NCBI GenBank assembly: GCA_903854655.1
Contig: CAINXC010000244.1
Location: 1-35,325 of the forward strand
DNA length: 35,325 nucleotides
Source: an uncultured Verrucomicrobiota bacterium
Lineage (GTDB): Bacteria > Verrucomicrobiota > Verrucomicrobiia > Verrucomicrobiales > Verrucomicrobiaceae
Direction: 5' to 3'
Each line of letters begins with the position of its first letter. Position 1 is the stretch's first letter. The notes under the pieces were generated by a model. The model was not told where the DNA came from and made no database searches. It saw only the letters and a program-made list of their open reading frames with translations. Made by a program: the position numbers and the translations under genes. Shown piece by piece: positions 15,681-25,500 of this stretch.

Positions 15681-16646
15681 ATGGCGAATACGCTCAGCCA
15701 CATCGTTTTCGTTCACGCCGCCGCTTCCCTGAGAACCGCGCGGCTGGCGGTTTTTGCCCTGAGCCTGGCGCTTGCTGGGCATTGCAGGCTGATGGCCTCC
15801 GGGGATTACGTTCGCTGTCCTCTGGCGGATGGATTCGACCATGCCGTGGGCAAGCCTGACGCCAAGGGCTACTACAAATTCCGCGGCTTCAGCCCGACCG
15901 GGCACCTTGGCGAAGACTGGGACGGCAACGGCGGAGGCAACACGGACCTTGGCGACCCCGTCTATGCTGTCGGCACCGGGGTGGTGGTTCATGCCGCCGA
16001 TCTTCACTCCACGTGGGGCAATGTCCTGATCATCAGGCACGCCTTCCGGGATGAAAATGGCAAAATTCAGATGGTGGATTCGCTGTACGCCCACCTCAAC
16101 GAGATCAAGGTCAGGCTGAATCAGATCGTTAAGCGCGGTGAACTCGTCGCCACGATCGGCAGCAACCACGGCATGTACGTCGCGCACCTGCATCTGGAGA
16201 TGCACAAGAACCTGGCGATGGGGCCGAATCGGGCGGGTTTCGCCCATGATTATTCCAACTTCTACAGCCCCACCCAGTTCATTGAAACTCATCGCACGCT
16301 GTCGAGCGGCTTCTCGCGGGTGGAAATTCCGGTCAACACCTTCCACGCCGCGCCGGGTCCGATCTACGCTGGGGCTGGTTCGGACACCTCCGTGCATGCG
16401 GGCGTGAAGGGGGGCAAGCATACCTTGAGCATCCCGGTCTATCGGGGCAGCGATGCGCCTGTGTCCTCGTACAGCCCGGGAACGTCTTCCACAAGTCGCA
16501 CCCCTGAACCCCCGGCCACGGTCGTGCAGGAGGTGAATTCGAGGCCGACGGCAGGCATTCAGACCACCGATCCGGAGGATTTTTGGACGCGGGTCAAATC
16601 AAAGCTGAAGAACGGCACGCTGACAGACGCGAGTGCGCGCAAGTAG
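15681..16646 (+). CDS. M23 family metalloendopeptidase (LytM-like)
   Basis: 321 residues. An N-terminal hydrophobic stretch (about 20-34) acts as signal peptide or anchor. The zinc site of M23 peptidases is complete: HLGED (His 75, Asp 79), YAHL (His 137) and HLH (169-171), with GDPVYAVGTGVVVHAAD between, as in LytM. The family cuts peptide cross-links in peptidoglycan, so a periplasmic wall-remodelling role is expected. The C-terminal 120 residues are Ser/Thr/Pro-rich and probably disordered. It is divergent from the esterase gene (99-base gap) and 58 bases before the DUF1080 gene. Confidence 0.88.
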   Translation: MANTLSHIVFVHAAASLRTARLAVFALSLALAGHCRLMASGDYVRCPLADGFDHAVGKPDAKGYYKFRGFSPTGHLGEDWDGNGGGNTDLGDPVYAVGTGVVVHAADLHSTWGNVLIIRHAFRDENGKIQMVDSLYAHLNEIKVRLNQIVKRGELVATIGSNHGMYVAHLHLEMHKNLAMGPNRAGFAHDYSNFYSPTQFIETHRTLSSGFSRVEIPVNTFHAAPGPIYAGAGSDTSVHAGVKGGKHTLSIPVYRGSDAPVSSYSPGTSSTSRTPEPPATVVQEVNSRPTAGIQTTDPEDFWTRVKSKLKNGTLTDASARK

Positions 16647-16704
16647 CCGCTCCGATAGCTCCCTTGAAAGACATGCACCGGGCTGCCTGTACTGGTTTCC
16701 CGCC

Positions 16705-19700
16705 ATGCAAGCACGCTTCCTCGCTCTCGCCTTCGCCAGCACGCTCACGGTTTGGTCCGCCGAACCGGTGAAACAGAAGATCAACCTCATGGAGGTCATC
16801 AAGGCGGGGGATGTGGAGTACCATGTCAACCCCAAGGCTGATGTGCATGACGACCCCAAGGACATTTGGAAGGTCGAGAACGATGAGATTCACATCAGCG
16901 GTCGTGGGTACGGCTATGTGGCGACCAAGCAGAGCTATCGCGACTACCACCTCGTTGTGGAGTTCAAATGGGGCGACAAGACCTGGGGCAAACGCGAGAA
17001 CAGCGCCCGCGACAACGGCATCCTGCTTCACGCCTATGGACCCCACGGGGCCTATGACGACACCTGGATGGCCAGCATCGAGGCCCAGATCATCGAGGGC
17101 GGGGTGGGCGACATTCTGGTGCTTTCCCCCAAACTGGCGGATGGCACGGAACTGACCACGAGCGTAATGAGCGAGTTCACGCTGGACCGCAACAAGCAGA
17201 AGATCTGGACCAAGGGCGCCCCACGCCAGCAGGTGACCAAGGGCCGCATCAACTGGAAGCACCGCGACGTGGAGTGGATGGATCGCAAGGGGTTCCGGGG
17301 CAAGGAGGACGCCGAAAACGCCCTGGGTGAGTGGAACCGGATGGAGGTCATCGCCAAGGGCGACACCCTGCAATACTTCGTCAACGGCATTCTGGTGAAC
17401 GAGGCATTTGACGTGAAGCCCAGCGAAGGCCGGGTGCTGCTGCAAAGCGAAGGTGCGCAGATGATCGTGCGGCGCTACGAACTGTGGCCGCTGGGCGCGT
17501 TCACCGAGAAATGGAATCCGATCCAGGCCAGCGGCGGCACCGATGTGCCTGTGCGCGAAGGCCAGACCAAGCCGATGACGGCGGAGGAATCGCTGAAGCA
17601 AATCCAGCTCGACGGCCCGTATGAAGCGCAGCTTGTCGCCTCCGAACCCGTGGTGCTCGATCCCGTGGAATGCTGCTGGGATGAAAAGGGCCGCATGTAC
17701 GTGGCGGACATGCGCGACTACCCCCTGGGCCCGCCGAATCCCGGCGATCCCTGGATGTCGCGCATTCTGCAGCTCAGCGACTCCAAGGGCGACGGCCACA
17801 TGGACAAGGCGGTGGTGTTTGCCGACCACGTGGATCACGTTCAGGGCCTGCTGCCCTACAAAGGCGGGCTCATCGCCACCACGCGCACGGAGGTGCTGTT
17901 CCTCAAGGACACCGATGGCGACGGCAAGGCGGATGTGATTGAGCCGCTGATCAAGGGCTTCAACCCCCGCCACGCGCAGCTCCAGGTGAGCGCCCCACGC
18001 TGGGGCCCGGACGGCTGCGTGTACTTCAACAACGGGCTGGACGCCAAGGAGATCTACCCCGCCGATCCCAAGGCGGAAGGCGTGGCCGTGGCGCGCTGCA
18101 ACTTCCGCTGGGACCCTGCCACCGGCAAAGTGGAAGCGACCAGCGGCGACGGCCAGTACGGCGGCGCGTTCGATGACTTCGGGCATCACTTCTTCAGTTC
18201 GAACCGCAACCCCGTCATGTTTGCCGTCATGCCGTACGAGGCGGTGATTCGCAATCCCCGGGCGGGCATCACCCAGGGCTGGGAGGACATCGCGCCTTTT
18301 GGCGGCGACACGCGAGTTTATCCCGTGAAGATCACCCACACCACGGCGGATGCTCACGCGGGCACCAACACGGCCGCCTGCGGTCTGGGCGTGTATCGCG
18401 GCGACCTCATGCCGGAGCTGCGCAACAACGTCTATGTCTGCGAGCCCACCGCCCAGCTCGTCACCCGCTATATTGTTGAGCCCAGCGGTGCCAGCCTGAA
18501 GGCGACCCGCCAGGGCGAGCACACGGAGTTCTTCCGCAGCGGCGACGAGTGGACCCGCCCCGTGAATTTCACGACCGGCCCGGACGGCGCGATCTACATC
18601 TGCGACATGTACCGGCGCTACATCGACCATGCGCGCTTCTTCCCGGAGGAGTTCGTGAAGACCCACGACATGCGCGAGGGCGAGAACCAGGGCCGCATCT
18701 GGCGCGTGGTGCCCAAGGGCGCAAAGCTGCGCAAGATCGAGGCCGCACCTACTGATGAAGCAGGCTTGAAAGCCTGGCTGGGCCACGAAAACGCCTGGCA
18801 GCGGGAAACTGCGCGCCGCCTGCTGGCCGAGCGCGGCCAGGAGCAGCCCAAGGTGGCCTACAAGCCTGAGGCGGAGGGCCGCAGGCTGTTCCTCGAAATC
18901 GCCGGCAAGCCGGACGGCCGGGGCGATGCCGCCCAGCTCATCGGGCTGCGCGTGGGCGCCATTCAATCCATGCCAGAAGACGGTTGGATCGCCAAAGCGG
19001 TGCTGAGCGCGAGCACGGTTTCCAGTGGAGCGGTGCTGAACGGCCTGCTCAGCCAGGGCAGGTTTGCAACCACCTATTCCGCCCAGCGGGCGGAGACGGT
19101 TCGCACCCTCGCCAGCGCCTGTGCTGCCAACGGGGAGGAGGCGGACTTCAAGCAGGCGCTGCTGGCGTTTGCCGGGCATGAGGCGGAGGTCACCTGGTGG
19201 AAGCCGCCTTTCCTCCAAGGTCTGGGCGAAGGACTGCCCAAGTCCGGCGGCAAGCTGGGCGTGAAGACGCTCGCCGAACTGATGGCCAAACCGCCCGCGC
19301 CCTATGCTGATGCCGCCAAAGAAATATCGGCGCTCATGGCCCTGGTTGAAACCACGGCGGCAGACGCCAAGGCGCCGCTCGACGCACGTCTGGCCGTGCT
19401 GCCCCTGCTGGCGCAGCGAAGCTGGGACAAGGTGCAGCCCATTGTACGCGAAATGCTCACCAGCCACCAGCCGCCCGAACTCGCCGCCGCCGCCACCGCT
19501 TTGCTCAAGAAGTACCCGCTGAAGACAACCACGCCGCTCATTTATGAGCTGCTGCCCAAGGCCGGACCAAGCGTGAAGCGCGATCTGGTGCCCATGCTGG
19601 CGGCGAACGCGGCCACGGCGCTCGATTTCTTCAAGCGCATGGACAAGGGCGAATTTTCGCCCGCGCTGGTGGACATCGAAACGCGCTGGCGCTGGCAGCG

Positions 19701-20205
19701 CGGCACCGGTGAACTGCGCGATCTGGCGGTGAAACTGTTCGGCCAGCCCAGCCAGGACCGCGCGGCCGTGATAGCCAAGTACATGGACTGCACCACCAAG
19801 GCCGGGAACGCGAAGAAGGGCCAGATGGTCTTCGCCAGCATTTGCATTGCCTGCCACAAGTACAAGGGCCAGGGCGTCGATGTCGGCCCCGATATCACCG
19901 ATATCAAGGCCAAGCCCCCGGAGGCGCTGCTGTCCGACATTCTGGATCCCAACCGCATGTTCGAGGCCCGCTGGTGCGCCTATCAGATCGACACCAAGGA
20001 TGGCCGCAGCCTGAGCGGCGTCGTCGGCTCCGAAAGCGCCGACAGCGTGGTCTTGAAGATGATGGGCGGCATCGCGGAAACCGTTCAGCGCAGCAACATC
20101 AAGGAGATGAAGAGCCTGGACCGCAGCCTCATGCCCGTGGGCCTGGAAACAGCCGTGAGCAAGGAGCAGATGGTTGATCTGCTTGCGTTTTTGCTGGGCC
20201 GGTGA
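16705..20205 (+). CDS. DUF1080 / PVC-type propeller / HEAT / cytochrome c fusion protein
   Basis: 1166 residues, secreted (signal peptide about 1-19, cut near WSA). Residues about 25-265 form a DUF1080 (3-keto-disaccharide hydrolase, concanavalin-like) domain ending in VRRYELWPLG. About 300-690 is a PVC-type membrane-bound dehydrogenase-like beta-propeller (DPVECCWDEKGRMYVADMRD, DTDGDGKAD calcium-like loop, FTTGPDGAIYICDMYRR). About 700-1000 is HEAT-like helical repeats. The end is a heme-binding cytochrome c with CIACH (1047-1051), then GVDVGPDITDI and a C-terminal LMPVGLE segment. Such proteins are widespread in Planctomycetes and Verrucomicrobia and are linked to periplasmic carbohydrate oxidation or cleavage; the substrate is unknown. 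Start chosen at the ATG before the signal peptide. Confidence 0.9.
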   Translation: MQARFLALAFASTLTVWSAEPVKQKINLMEVIKAGDVEYHVNPKADVHDDPKDIWKVENDEIHISGRGYGYVATKQSYRDYHLVVEFKWGDKTWGKRENSARDNGILLHAYGPHGAYDDTWMASIEAQIIEGGVGDILVLSPKLADGTELTTSVMSEFTLDRNKQKIWTKGAPRQQVTKGRINWKHRDVEWMDRKGFRGKEDAENALGEWNRMEVIAKGDTLQYFVNGILVNEAFDVKPSEGRVLLQSEGAQMIVRRYELWPLGAFTEKWNPIQASGGTDVPVREGQTKPMTAEESLKQIQLDGPYEAQLVASEPVVLDPVECCWDEKGRMYVADMRDYPLGPPNPGDPWMSRILQLSDSKGDGHMDKAVVFADHVDHVQGLLPYKGGLIATTRTEVLFLKDTDGDGKADVIEPLIKGFNPRHAQLQVSAPRWGPDGCVYFNNGLDAKEIYPADPKAEGVAVARCNFRWDPATGKVEATSGDGQYGGAFDDFGHHFFSSNRNPVMFAVMPYEAVIRNPRAGITQGWEDIAPFGGDTRVYPVKITHTTADAHAGTNTAACGLGVYRGDLMPELRNNVYVCEPTAQLVTRYIVEPSGASLKATRQGEHTEFFRSGDEWTRPVNFTTGPDGAIYICDMYRRYIDHARFFPEEFVKTHDMREGENQGRIWRVVPKGAKLRKIEAAPTDEAGLKAWLGHENAWQRETARRLLAERGQEQPKVAYKPEAEGRRLFLEIAGKPDGRGDAAQLIGLRVGAIQSMPEDGWIAKAVLSASTVSSGAVLNGLLSQGRFATTYSAQRAETVRTLASACAANGEEADFKQALLAFAGHEAEVTWWKPPFLQGLGEGLPKSGGKLGVKTLAELMAKPPAPYADAAKEISALMALVETTAADAKAPLDARLAVLPLLAQRSWDKVQPIVREMLTSHQPPELAAAATALLKKYPLKTTTPLIYELLPKAGPSVKRDLVPMLAANAATALDFFKRMDKGEFSPALVDIETRWRWQRGTGELRDLAVKLFGQPSQDRAAVIAKYMDCTTKAGNAKKGQMVFASICIACHKYKGQGVDVGPDITDIKAKPPEALLSDILDPNRMFEARWCAYQIDTKDGRSLSGVVGSESADSVVLKMMGGIAETVQRSNIKEMKSLDRSLMPVGLETAVSKEQMVDLLAFLLGR

Positions 20206-20222
20206 GCGGGGAAGGGAACCTG

Positions 20223-20338
20223 ATTGACGATTGTCGAACAAGGATTGTTGATTGTTGAAGTGAAAATCAATCCAACCGCCGCATTCTCTCAGTCCGACCC
20301 TTCAACAATCGGCACTCCTTGTTCGACAATCGTCAATT
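20223..20338. repeat. Long imperfect inverted repeat between convergent genes
   Basis: Left arm TTGACGATTGTCGAACAAGGA (from 20224) pairs exactly with TCCTTGTTCGACAATCGTCAA (ending 20336). The pairing continues inward with GATTGTTGAAG / CTTCAACAATC after a few mismatches, giving arms of about 38 bases around a loop of about 40. Lying between a plus gene ending at 20205 and a minus gene ending at 20346, it may act as a bidirectional terminator or belong to a dispersed palindromic repeat family. Confidence 0.7.
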
Positions 20339-20345
20339 CAATGCT

Positions 20346-20810
20346 CTACCGTCCTTCGAATCCCTCGTGGTAACCATCCAGGAACCAACTGCTCAACTTG
20401 GCGTCGTAGGTGCCTGCGTACTTGTCGGGATCATCGCCCCGGCCCATGCGGTGGTCGCGCACCCCGGCGGCGTAGCCGAGGTCGTGCGCCTGCTGCTGGG
20501 CCGCCGTGAGGCTGGCTGACTTGCGACCGGCAGCGGCGGCCTTGTCGTAGCCCTCGTTGTAGCCTTCCCGATAGGCCTGTTCGGTGCCGGCGGCAAAGTG
20601 GCTGCGATGGCTGGCGGGGCTGTTGGGACTGCCGCTGGCAAAATCTGCAGCCCCATCAGCCTCACCATCGGCAAAAGCCGTGCGTTCCAGCTCGCGGCCT
20701 TCCCAGCGGTCTTCCGCCTGCGTCGGATCAACCGCTGGCGGCTCATGAAGGCGCTGCGAGACGCACTGGCTGAGCGCCAGGGGGATGATCAGCAGGGCAA
20801 GGCGGTTCAT
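20346..20810 (-). CDS. Small lipoprotein of unknown function
   Basis: 154 residues with a lipoprotein signal: MNRLALLIIPLALSQC, acylated Cys 16. The mature part is hydrophilic, with glycine/aspartate-rich pairs such as YREGYNEGYDKAAAAG and LGYAAGVRDHRMGRGDD, and ends LDGYHEGFEGR. The repeated GY-xx-G units resemble short glycine-tyrosine motifs of small exported proteins; no enzyme motif is seen. It starts 15 bases after the LolC/E-like gene and is probably co-transcribed with it, which is suggestive since that system handles lipoproteins. Confidence 0.75.
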   Translation of the reverse strand: MNRLALLIIPLALSQCVSQRLHEPPAVDPTQAEDRWEGRELERTAFADGEADGAADFASGSPNSPASHRSHFAAGTEQAYREGYNEGYDKAAAAGRKSASLTAAQQQAHDLGYAAGVRDHRMGRGDDPDKYAGTYDAKLSSWFLDGYHEGFEGR

Positions 20811-20825
20811 GGCATGGCTTGGCGG

Positions 20826-22202
20826 CTAGTCTCTCAAGGCCACCGCCGGGTCCACACGCGCGGCAAAATAGGCGGGCAGGAAGGCGGCCCCCAGGCAGAG
20901 CAGGATGGACACGCTGCAAATCACCACGATGTCGGTGGTCTCGGTGAAGGCGGGCAGGGACTCCAGGCCGTAGATTTCCGGGTCAAAGATCTTGCGGCCC
21001 AGATACGTCGCCACCCCTTCGCGGATCGTGTTGCGGTAGGCCAGGACCGTGATGCCGCCAATGTAGCCCAGCACGGTGCCGATGAGCGAGACCACCAGCG
21101 CCTGCGCCATGAAAATGCCGATGATCTGCCCCACGCGCGAACCCAGCGCGGTGAGAATGCCGATCTCCCGGCGCTTCTGCACCGTTACGGTGATGGTGGT
21201 GTTCATCACCGAGAAGGCCGCGACGAGAATGACAAAAGACATGACGAACCACATCATCGTCCGCTCGTCTTCAATGGCGGCGAGCCGGGCGTGGTGCCGC
21301 TCCAGCCAGGTGGTAAACTTCCAGTCCTCCGGCAGTTCGCTGTGGGCCTGGAGTTCGCCCACACGTCCCTGCAGCTTGCCGAGCTTGGCTTTGAATTCCT
21401 TGGCAGCGTACGCATCCTTGAGTTCGAGGGCAATGCCGTGCACCCGGCCGTGCAGCTCAAACAGCTCCTGGGCCACGTCCAGCGGCATGTAGCAGCGCCC
21501 CCAGGTGGTCTCGGTGCGCAGAATGCCCACCACGGTCAGCGGGCGTTCATTCACGACTTCGCCATCGGGCTCCTTGGGCTCTGGCTTGCCTTCGGCCGTC
21601 GCCTTCTGTTTCTTCAGCTCATACTCCGCCTTGCGCTGGAGACCCACGGAGCTGTACACAGTGACCCGGTCACCCACGCGGATGCCGAGTTTGCCGGCCA
21701 GTTCATCGCCCAGCACGATGTTGTCGCCGCTCATGTCCAGGCTGCCCAGGGGTTTGCCTTCAAAGTCCTTGGCGAGGTTCTTGGTGAGCTTTTCCACCAG
21801 CGCTTCGGCCCGCTTTTCCGGCATGCCGTAGATTTCGATGGGGGTGAGCTCGCTGTTTTCAACCTTCAGGAACACCATGCCGGAGACGAAGGGGGTCGCG
21901 GATGCCACCTCCGGCAGCTTGAGCACCTTTTCCCGCACCTCCTGCCATTTCGAGGGTTGGGGATCCTCCGGGGCTCTGGGAAGGCTGGAAATGGGGTCCT
22001 GCACCATCACCACGTGGGGTTCGAAGCCGATGAGCAGCTTTTTGAAGTCGATCTCGAAGCCCTTCATCACCGAGATCACCACGATCAGCACGCCCACGCC
22101 CAGCATGATGCCAAGCACGGAGATGATGGTGATGATGGAAACGAACGAGCGCTTCGGCCTCAGGTACCGCAGAGCAAGAAAAAGGGACGCGTTGTTGAGC
22201 AT
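20826..22202 (-). CDS. LolC/LolE-type ABC transporter permease
   Basis: 458 residues from ATG 22202. Topology is the FtsX/MacB pattern: one membrane helix near the N-terminus (FVSIITIISVLGIMLGVGVLIVVISVMKGF region), a large periplasmic domain of about 240 residues, then three helices (WFVMSFVILVAAFSVMNTT, then FMAQALVVSLIGTVLGYIGG, then VVICSVSILLCLGAAFLPAYFAA) and the typical end AARVDPAVALRD. LolC/E permeases release lipoproteins from the inner membrane to LolA. The periplasmic domain has a charged insertion (EYELKKQKATAEGKPEPKEP). No lolD ATPase gene is adjacent, so the ATPase is elsewhere. Confidence 0.85.
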   Translation of the reverse strand: MLNNASLFLALRYLRPKRSFVSIITIISVLGIMLGVGVLIVVISVMKGFEIDFKKLLIGFEPHVVMVQDPISSLPRAPEDPQPSKWQEVREKVLKLPEVASATPFVSGMVFLKVENSELTPIEIYGMPEKRAEALVEKLTKNLAKDFEGKPLGSLDMSGDNIVLGDELAGKLGIRVGDRVTVYSSVGLQRKAEYELKKQKATAEGKPEPKEPDGEVVNERPLTVVGILRTETTWGRCYMPLDVAQELFELHGRVHGIALELKDAYAAKEFKAKLGKLQGRVGELQAHSELPEDWKFTTWLERHHARLAAIEDERTMMWFVMSFVILVAAFSVMNTTITVTVQKRREIGILTALGSRVGQIIGIFMAQALVVSLIGTVLGYIGGITVLAYRNTIREGVATYLGRKIFDPEIYGLESLPAFTETTDIVVICSVSILLCLGAAFLPAYFAARVDPAVALRD

Positions 22203-22570
22203 GGGCAGGCGTTTGGGGGCTGAGGGAGACGGGGCGTTCGGGCGCAAGATGGGGCAAGGGTCCACACTTGGAAACCCGAATCTCAACCAGCACGGGACGA
22301 GGTCCCTCCCCTTCTGCCCGACCCGTGCCCGGGCCTGGGACTACTCACGAACTTCGTGGCGGAAGCCTTGGAAAGCCAATGGCTGCATGGCAGGCGCAAT
22401 TTTGAGAGACTGATTCAATCACCACGCCAGGGAGGGCCGTCCATCGCCCAGCAAACCCCGGCGAGGAGCAACTAGACGGCCTCCCATAATCTGAACCCTC
22501 AACTACTGTTTGCCTGGCTTCTTTTCTTTTGCCATCACGAGGCAATCGTTGAGCTGTCGCGCCTGTTCTC
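22203..22570. other. Intergenic region with a structured element
   Basis: No gene. GGGAGGGCCGTC (22430-22441) and GACGGCCTCCC (22475-22485) form a stem with one bulge, and TCGCC (22444-22448) / GGCGA (22460-22464) nest inside. This could be the end of the efflux transcript or part of the leader upstream of the LolC/E-like gene. Only short T runs lie nearby. Confidence 0.4.
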
Positions 22571-25500
22571 TCACTTATCGCGCGCCACACCCTCATGCTG
22601 CTCCATCTCATGCGTGCCAAAGATGAGGCGTGTGGGCTCAAAGAAGATGTAGAGGAGAGGCACAATGAAGAGGGTGAGCAATGTGGCGGTGATCAAGCCG
22701 CCGATGATCACGACTGCGAAGGGGCGGGCGGTTTCCGCGCCGATGCCGGTGGAGAGCGCGGCAGGCAGCAGGCCAAGGATGGCCATGACGGCCGTCATGA
22801 CCACAGGGCGAATACGCGAAATCGAGCCGTCCTTGATGGACTGCATCAGATCTATGCCACGCTTTCGCAGCTCGATGATGGATTCCACGATGAGGACGTT
22901 GTTCTGCACGGAAATGCCTGAGACCGCGATGAAGCCCACCAGCGCGGAGACGGACATGTTCAGGTCCGCGAACATAAGGGCGAAAATGCCGCCCACGGCT
23001 GAGAATGGCACCGCGGTCATGATGAGCGTGGCGAGCGCAAACGAGGAATCGAACAGCACCAGGAGCAGGAAAAAGACAAGGGCCAGCGTGATGGGCACCA
23101 CGATCATCATGCGGGCCACGGCGCGCTGCTGATTCTCGAACGCTCCGGTCCATTCCGTGGTGTAGCCAGGAGGCAGCTTCACCTTGTCGGCGACGGCCTT
23201 TTTGCAGTCCGCGATGAGGGAGCCCATGTCGCGGTCGCGGGCGGCGAAGCGCACGGCGATGCGGCGCTTGTTCTGCTCGCGGTAGATGCGGGCGAAACCG
23301 GATTTCACATCCACGGAGCAAATGTTGCCCAAGGCGACCCGCTCGCCGTTGGCGCCGAGCACAGGGATGGCGCGAATGGCATCCAGGTCGCGCACGCTGT
23401 GCTCGGCGAGCTTGACCACAAGGTCGAACTGGCGCTCGCCGACGTACATGGTGCTGGCCACAGCCCCGCCCATGGCGGTGCCGATGATGTTCTGCACATC
23501 CACCATGCCCAGCCCCAGCCGGGCGATGGCCCTGGTGTCTGGAACGAGATGAATCTGCGGCTGGCCAAGGAGATGCTCCGACCCGACTTCCGCCGCGCCA
23601 GGAATGGCCTTGAGGGCGCTCACCATGTCATCCGCCGCGCGCTGGAGCTTGATCGGATCCTCACCGTAGATTTTCACGCCCAGCTCGCCGCCCTTGATGC
23701 CGGAGACGGCCTCGTTGACGTTGTCCTCAATGTACTGGCTGTATTCAATCTTGATACCCGGGAACAACGGCCCGACCTTTGCGTCCATCACTTTCACCAG
23801 GCCCTCGCGGTCCTTGGCGGTGGTCCATTCCTCGCGGGGTTTGAGGTCCACCAGCATCTCCAGGTTGCCGAAGCCACCCACGTCCGTTCCATCGTCCGGG
23901 CGGCCAGTCTGGGTGACGATCAGCTTCACCTCCGGGTATTTCGCCAGCTCGTTGCGAATCTCCGTGGTGCGTTTCCTGGACTCGTTCAAGGCGATGTCCT
24001 CGGGCATGGTGACGCGCACCCACAGGGCGCCCTCGTCGAGCTTGGGCAGGAACTCGGTGCCCGCATGCATGAGGAAGTAGCCGCCGGCCGCAAGGCCCGC
24101 AAGGGCGACGAGGAAGGCGAGGTAGCGGACGCGCAGGGCGAAGGCCAGCAGCGGCTCGTACAGCCATTTGAGGAACCTCACAACAAACGCCTCCTTGGCG
24201 CTGATTCCGCCGCGCATGGCGTAATGGGCAAGGACGGGGATGAAGGTGAGCGAGAAGATCGTGCCCACGATGAGCGCGAACGTGAGCGTGAGCGCCATGG
24301 GGCGGAAAATCTTTCCTTCGACGCGCTGGAGCGTGTGCAGGGGAATAAAGGCGGTGAGAAGGATGACCTTGGAAAAGATCACCGGCTTGCCCATGCTGCC
24401 GATGGTGTCGCAAATGGCCTGCCAGAGCACGTTGAGCTTCTTGCGGTCCTCGGGCTTTCGATGCTCCAGCAACTGGATGATCTGCTCGATGACGACGACG
24501 CTGGCGTCCACAATGATGCCAAAGTCGATGGCGCCCACGGAGATGAGATTGGCCGGGATGCCCTCAATGTCCAGCAGGGTGAAGGCACCCAGAAGGGCGA
24601 ACGGCACCGCCAGCGCCACGATCACGGCGGAGCGCCAGTTGCCGAAGCCCAGGAAGACCACCAGCGTGAGCAGCACCAGAAGGATGCCTTCGATCATGTT
24701 GTGGTACACCGTGTGGACCGTGCGGCCCACCAGCTCCGAGCGGTCATAGTGCGGCACCAGGCGCACGCCGGGGGGCAGCATCTTCTCGTTGATCTCCGCC
24801 GCCCTGGCCTGGATGCGCTTGACGGTCTCCAGGGCGTTCTCGCCCTTGCGACCGATGACGATGCCCTGCACGCAGTCCTCGTCCACAAGATCCGGTTTTC
24901 CGGCCACCGGGGCCCTTCGCATCAAGGTGCACTGGCCCAGGCGCACGCGCTCGCCGATGGCGACCGTGCCGAGATCCTTGATGTGGACAGGAAAGCCGTT
25001 TCGCGTGTCCACGGCGACCAGTCCAATGTCGTCCACGGTTTTGAGCAGGCCGATGCCGCGCACCACATAGGTCTCCGGCCCGTGCTCCATGTAGGAGCCG
25101 CCGGCGGACTGGTTGCTGTTGGCCAGCGCGGCCATCACATTGGCCAGGGTGAGGTTGTAGGACTTGAGCTTCACCGGATCGACTCTCACGGTGTAGTTGA
25201 GAGTGGGACCGCCGAACGAGACATCGTCCACCACGCCGGAGACCATCTTGAACTGCTTGGCCACGACCCAGTCCTGGATGGCGCGCAGCTCGTTTTTCGG
25301 GAATCCGGGCGGCGCCTGGAGGCTGTAGCGGTAAAGCTCGCCCACCGGGGTGGCGTCCGGCGAGAGCGAGGGCTGGATGGTGGGCGGGAAGCTGAGGTTC
25401 TGGAGGTGCTGGTAGGCCAAGGCGCGGACCTTGAAGTTGTCCGCCGTGTCCTCGAACGTGAGCGTGACGACGGAGAGGCCGAACAGCGACAGGGAGCGCA

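Noticed and set aside
16594..20241. A 1215-codon open frame on the minus strand, opposite the DUF1080/cytochrome gene
   Set aside because: It is a GC-rich antisense shadow: no domain, His/Ala/Gly-biased composition, and the plus-strand gene has clear motifs.
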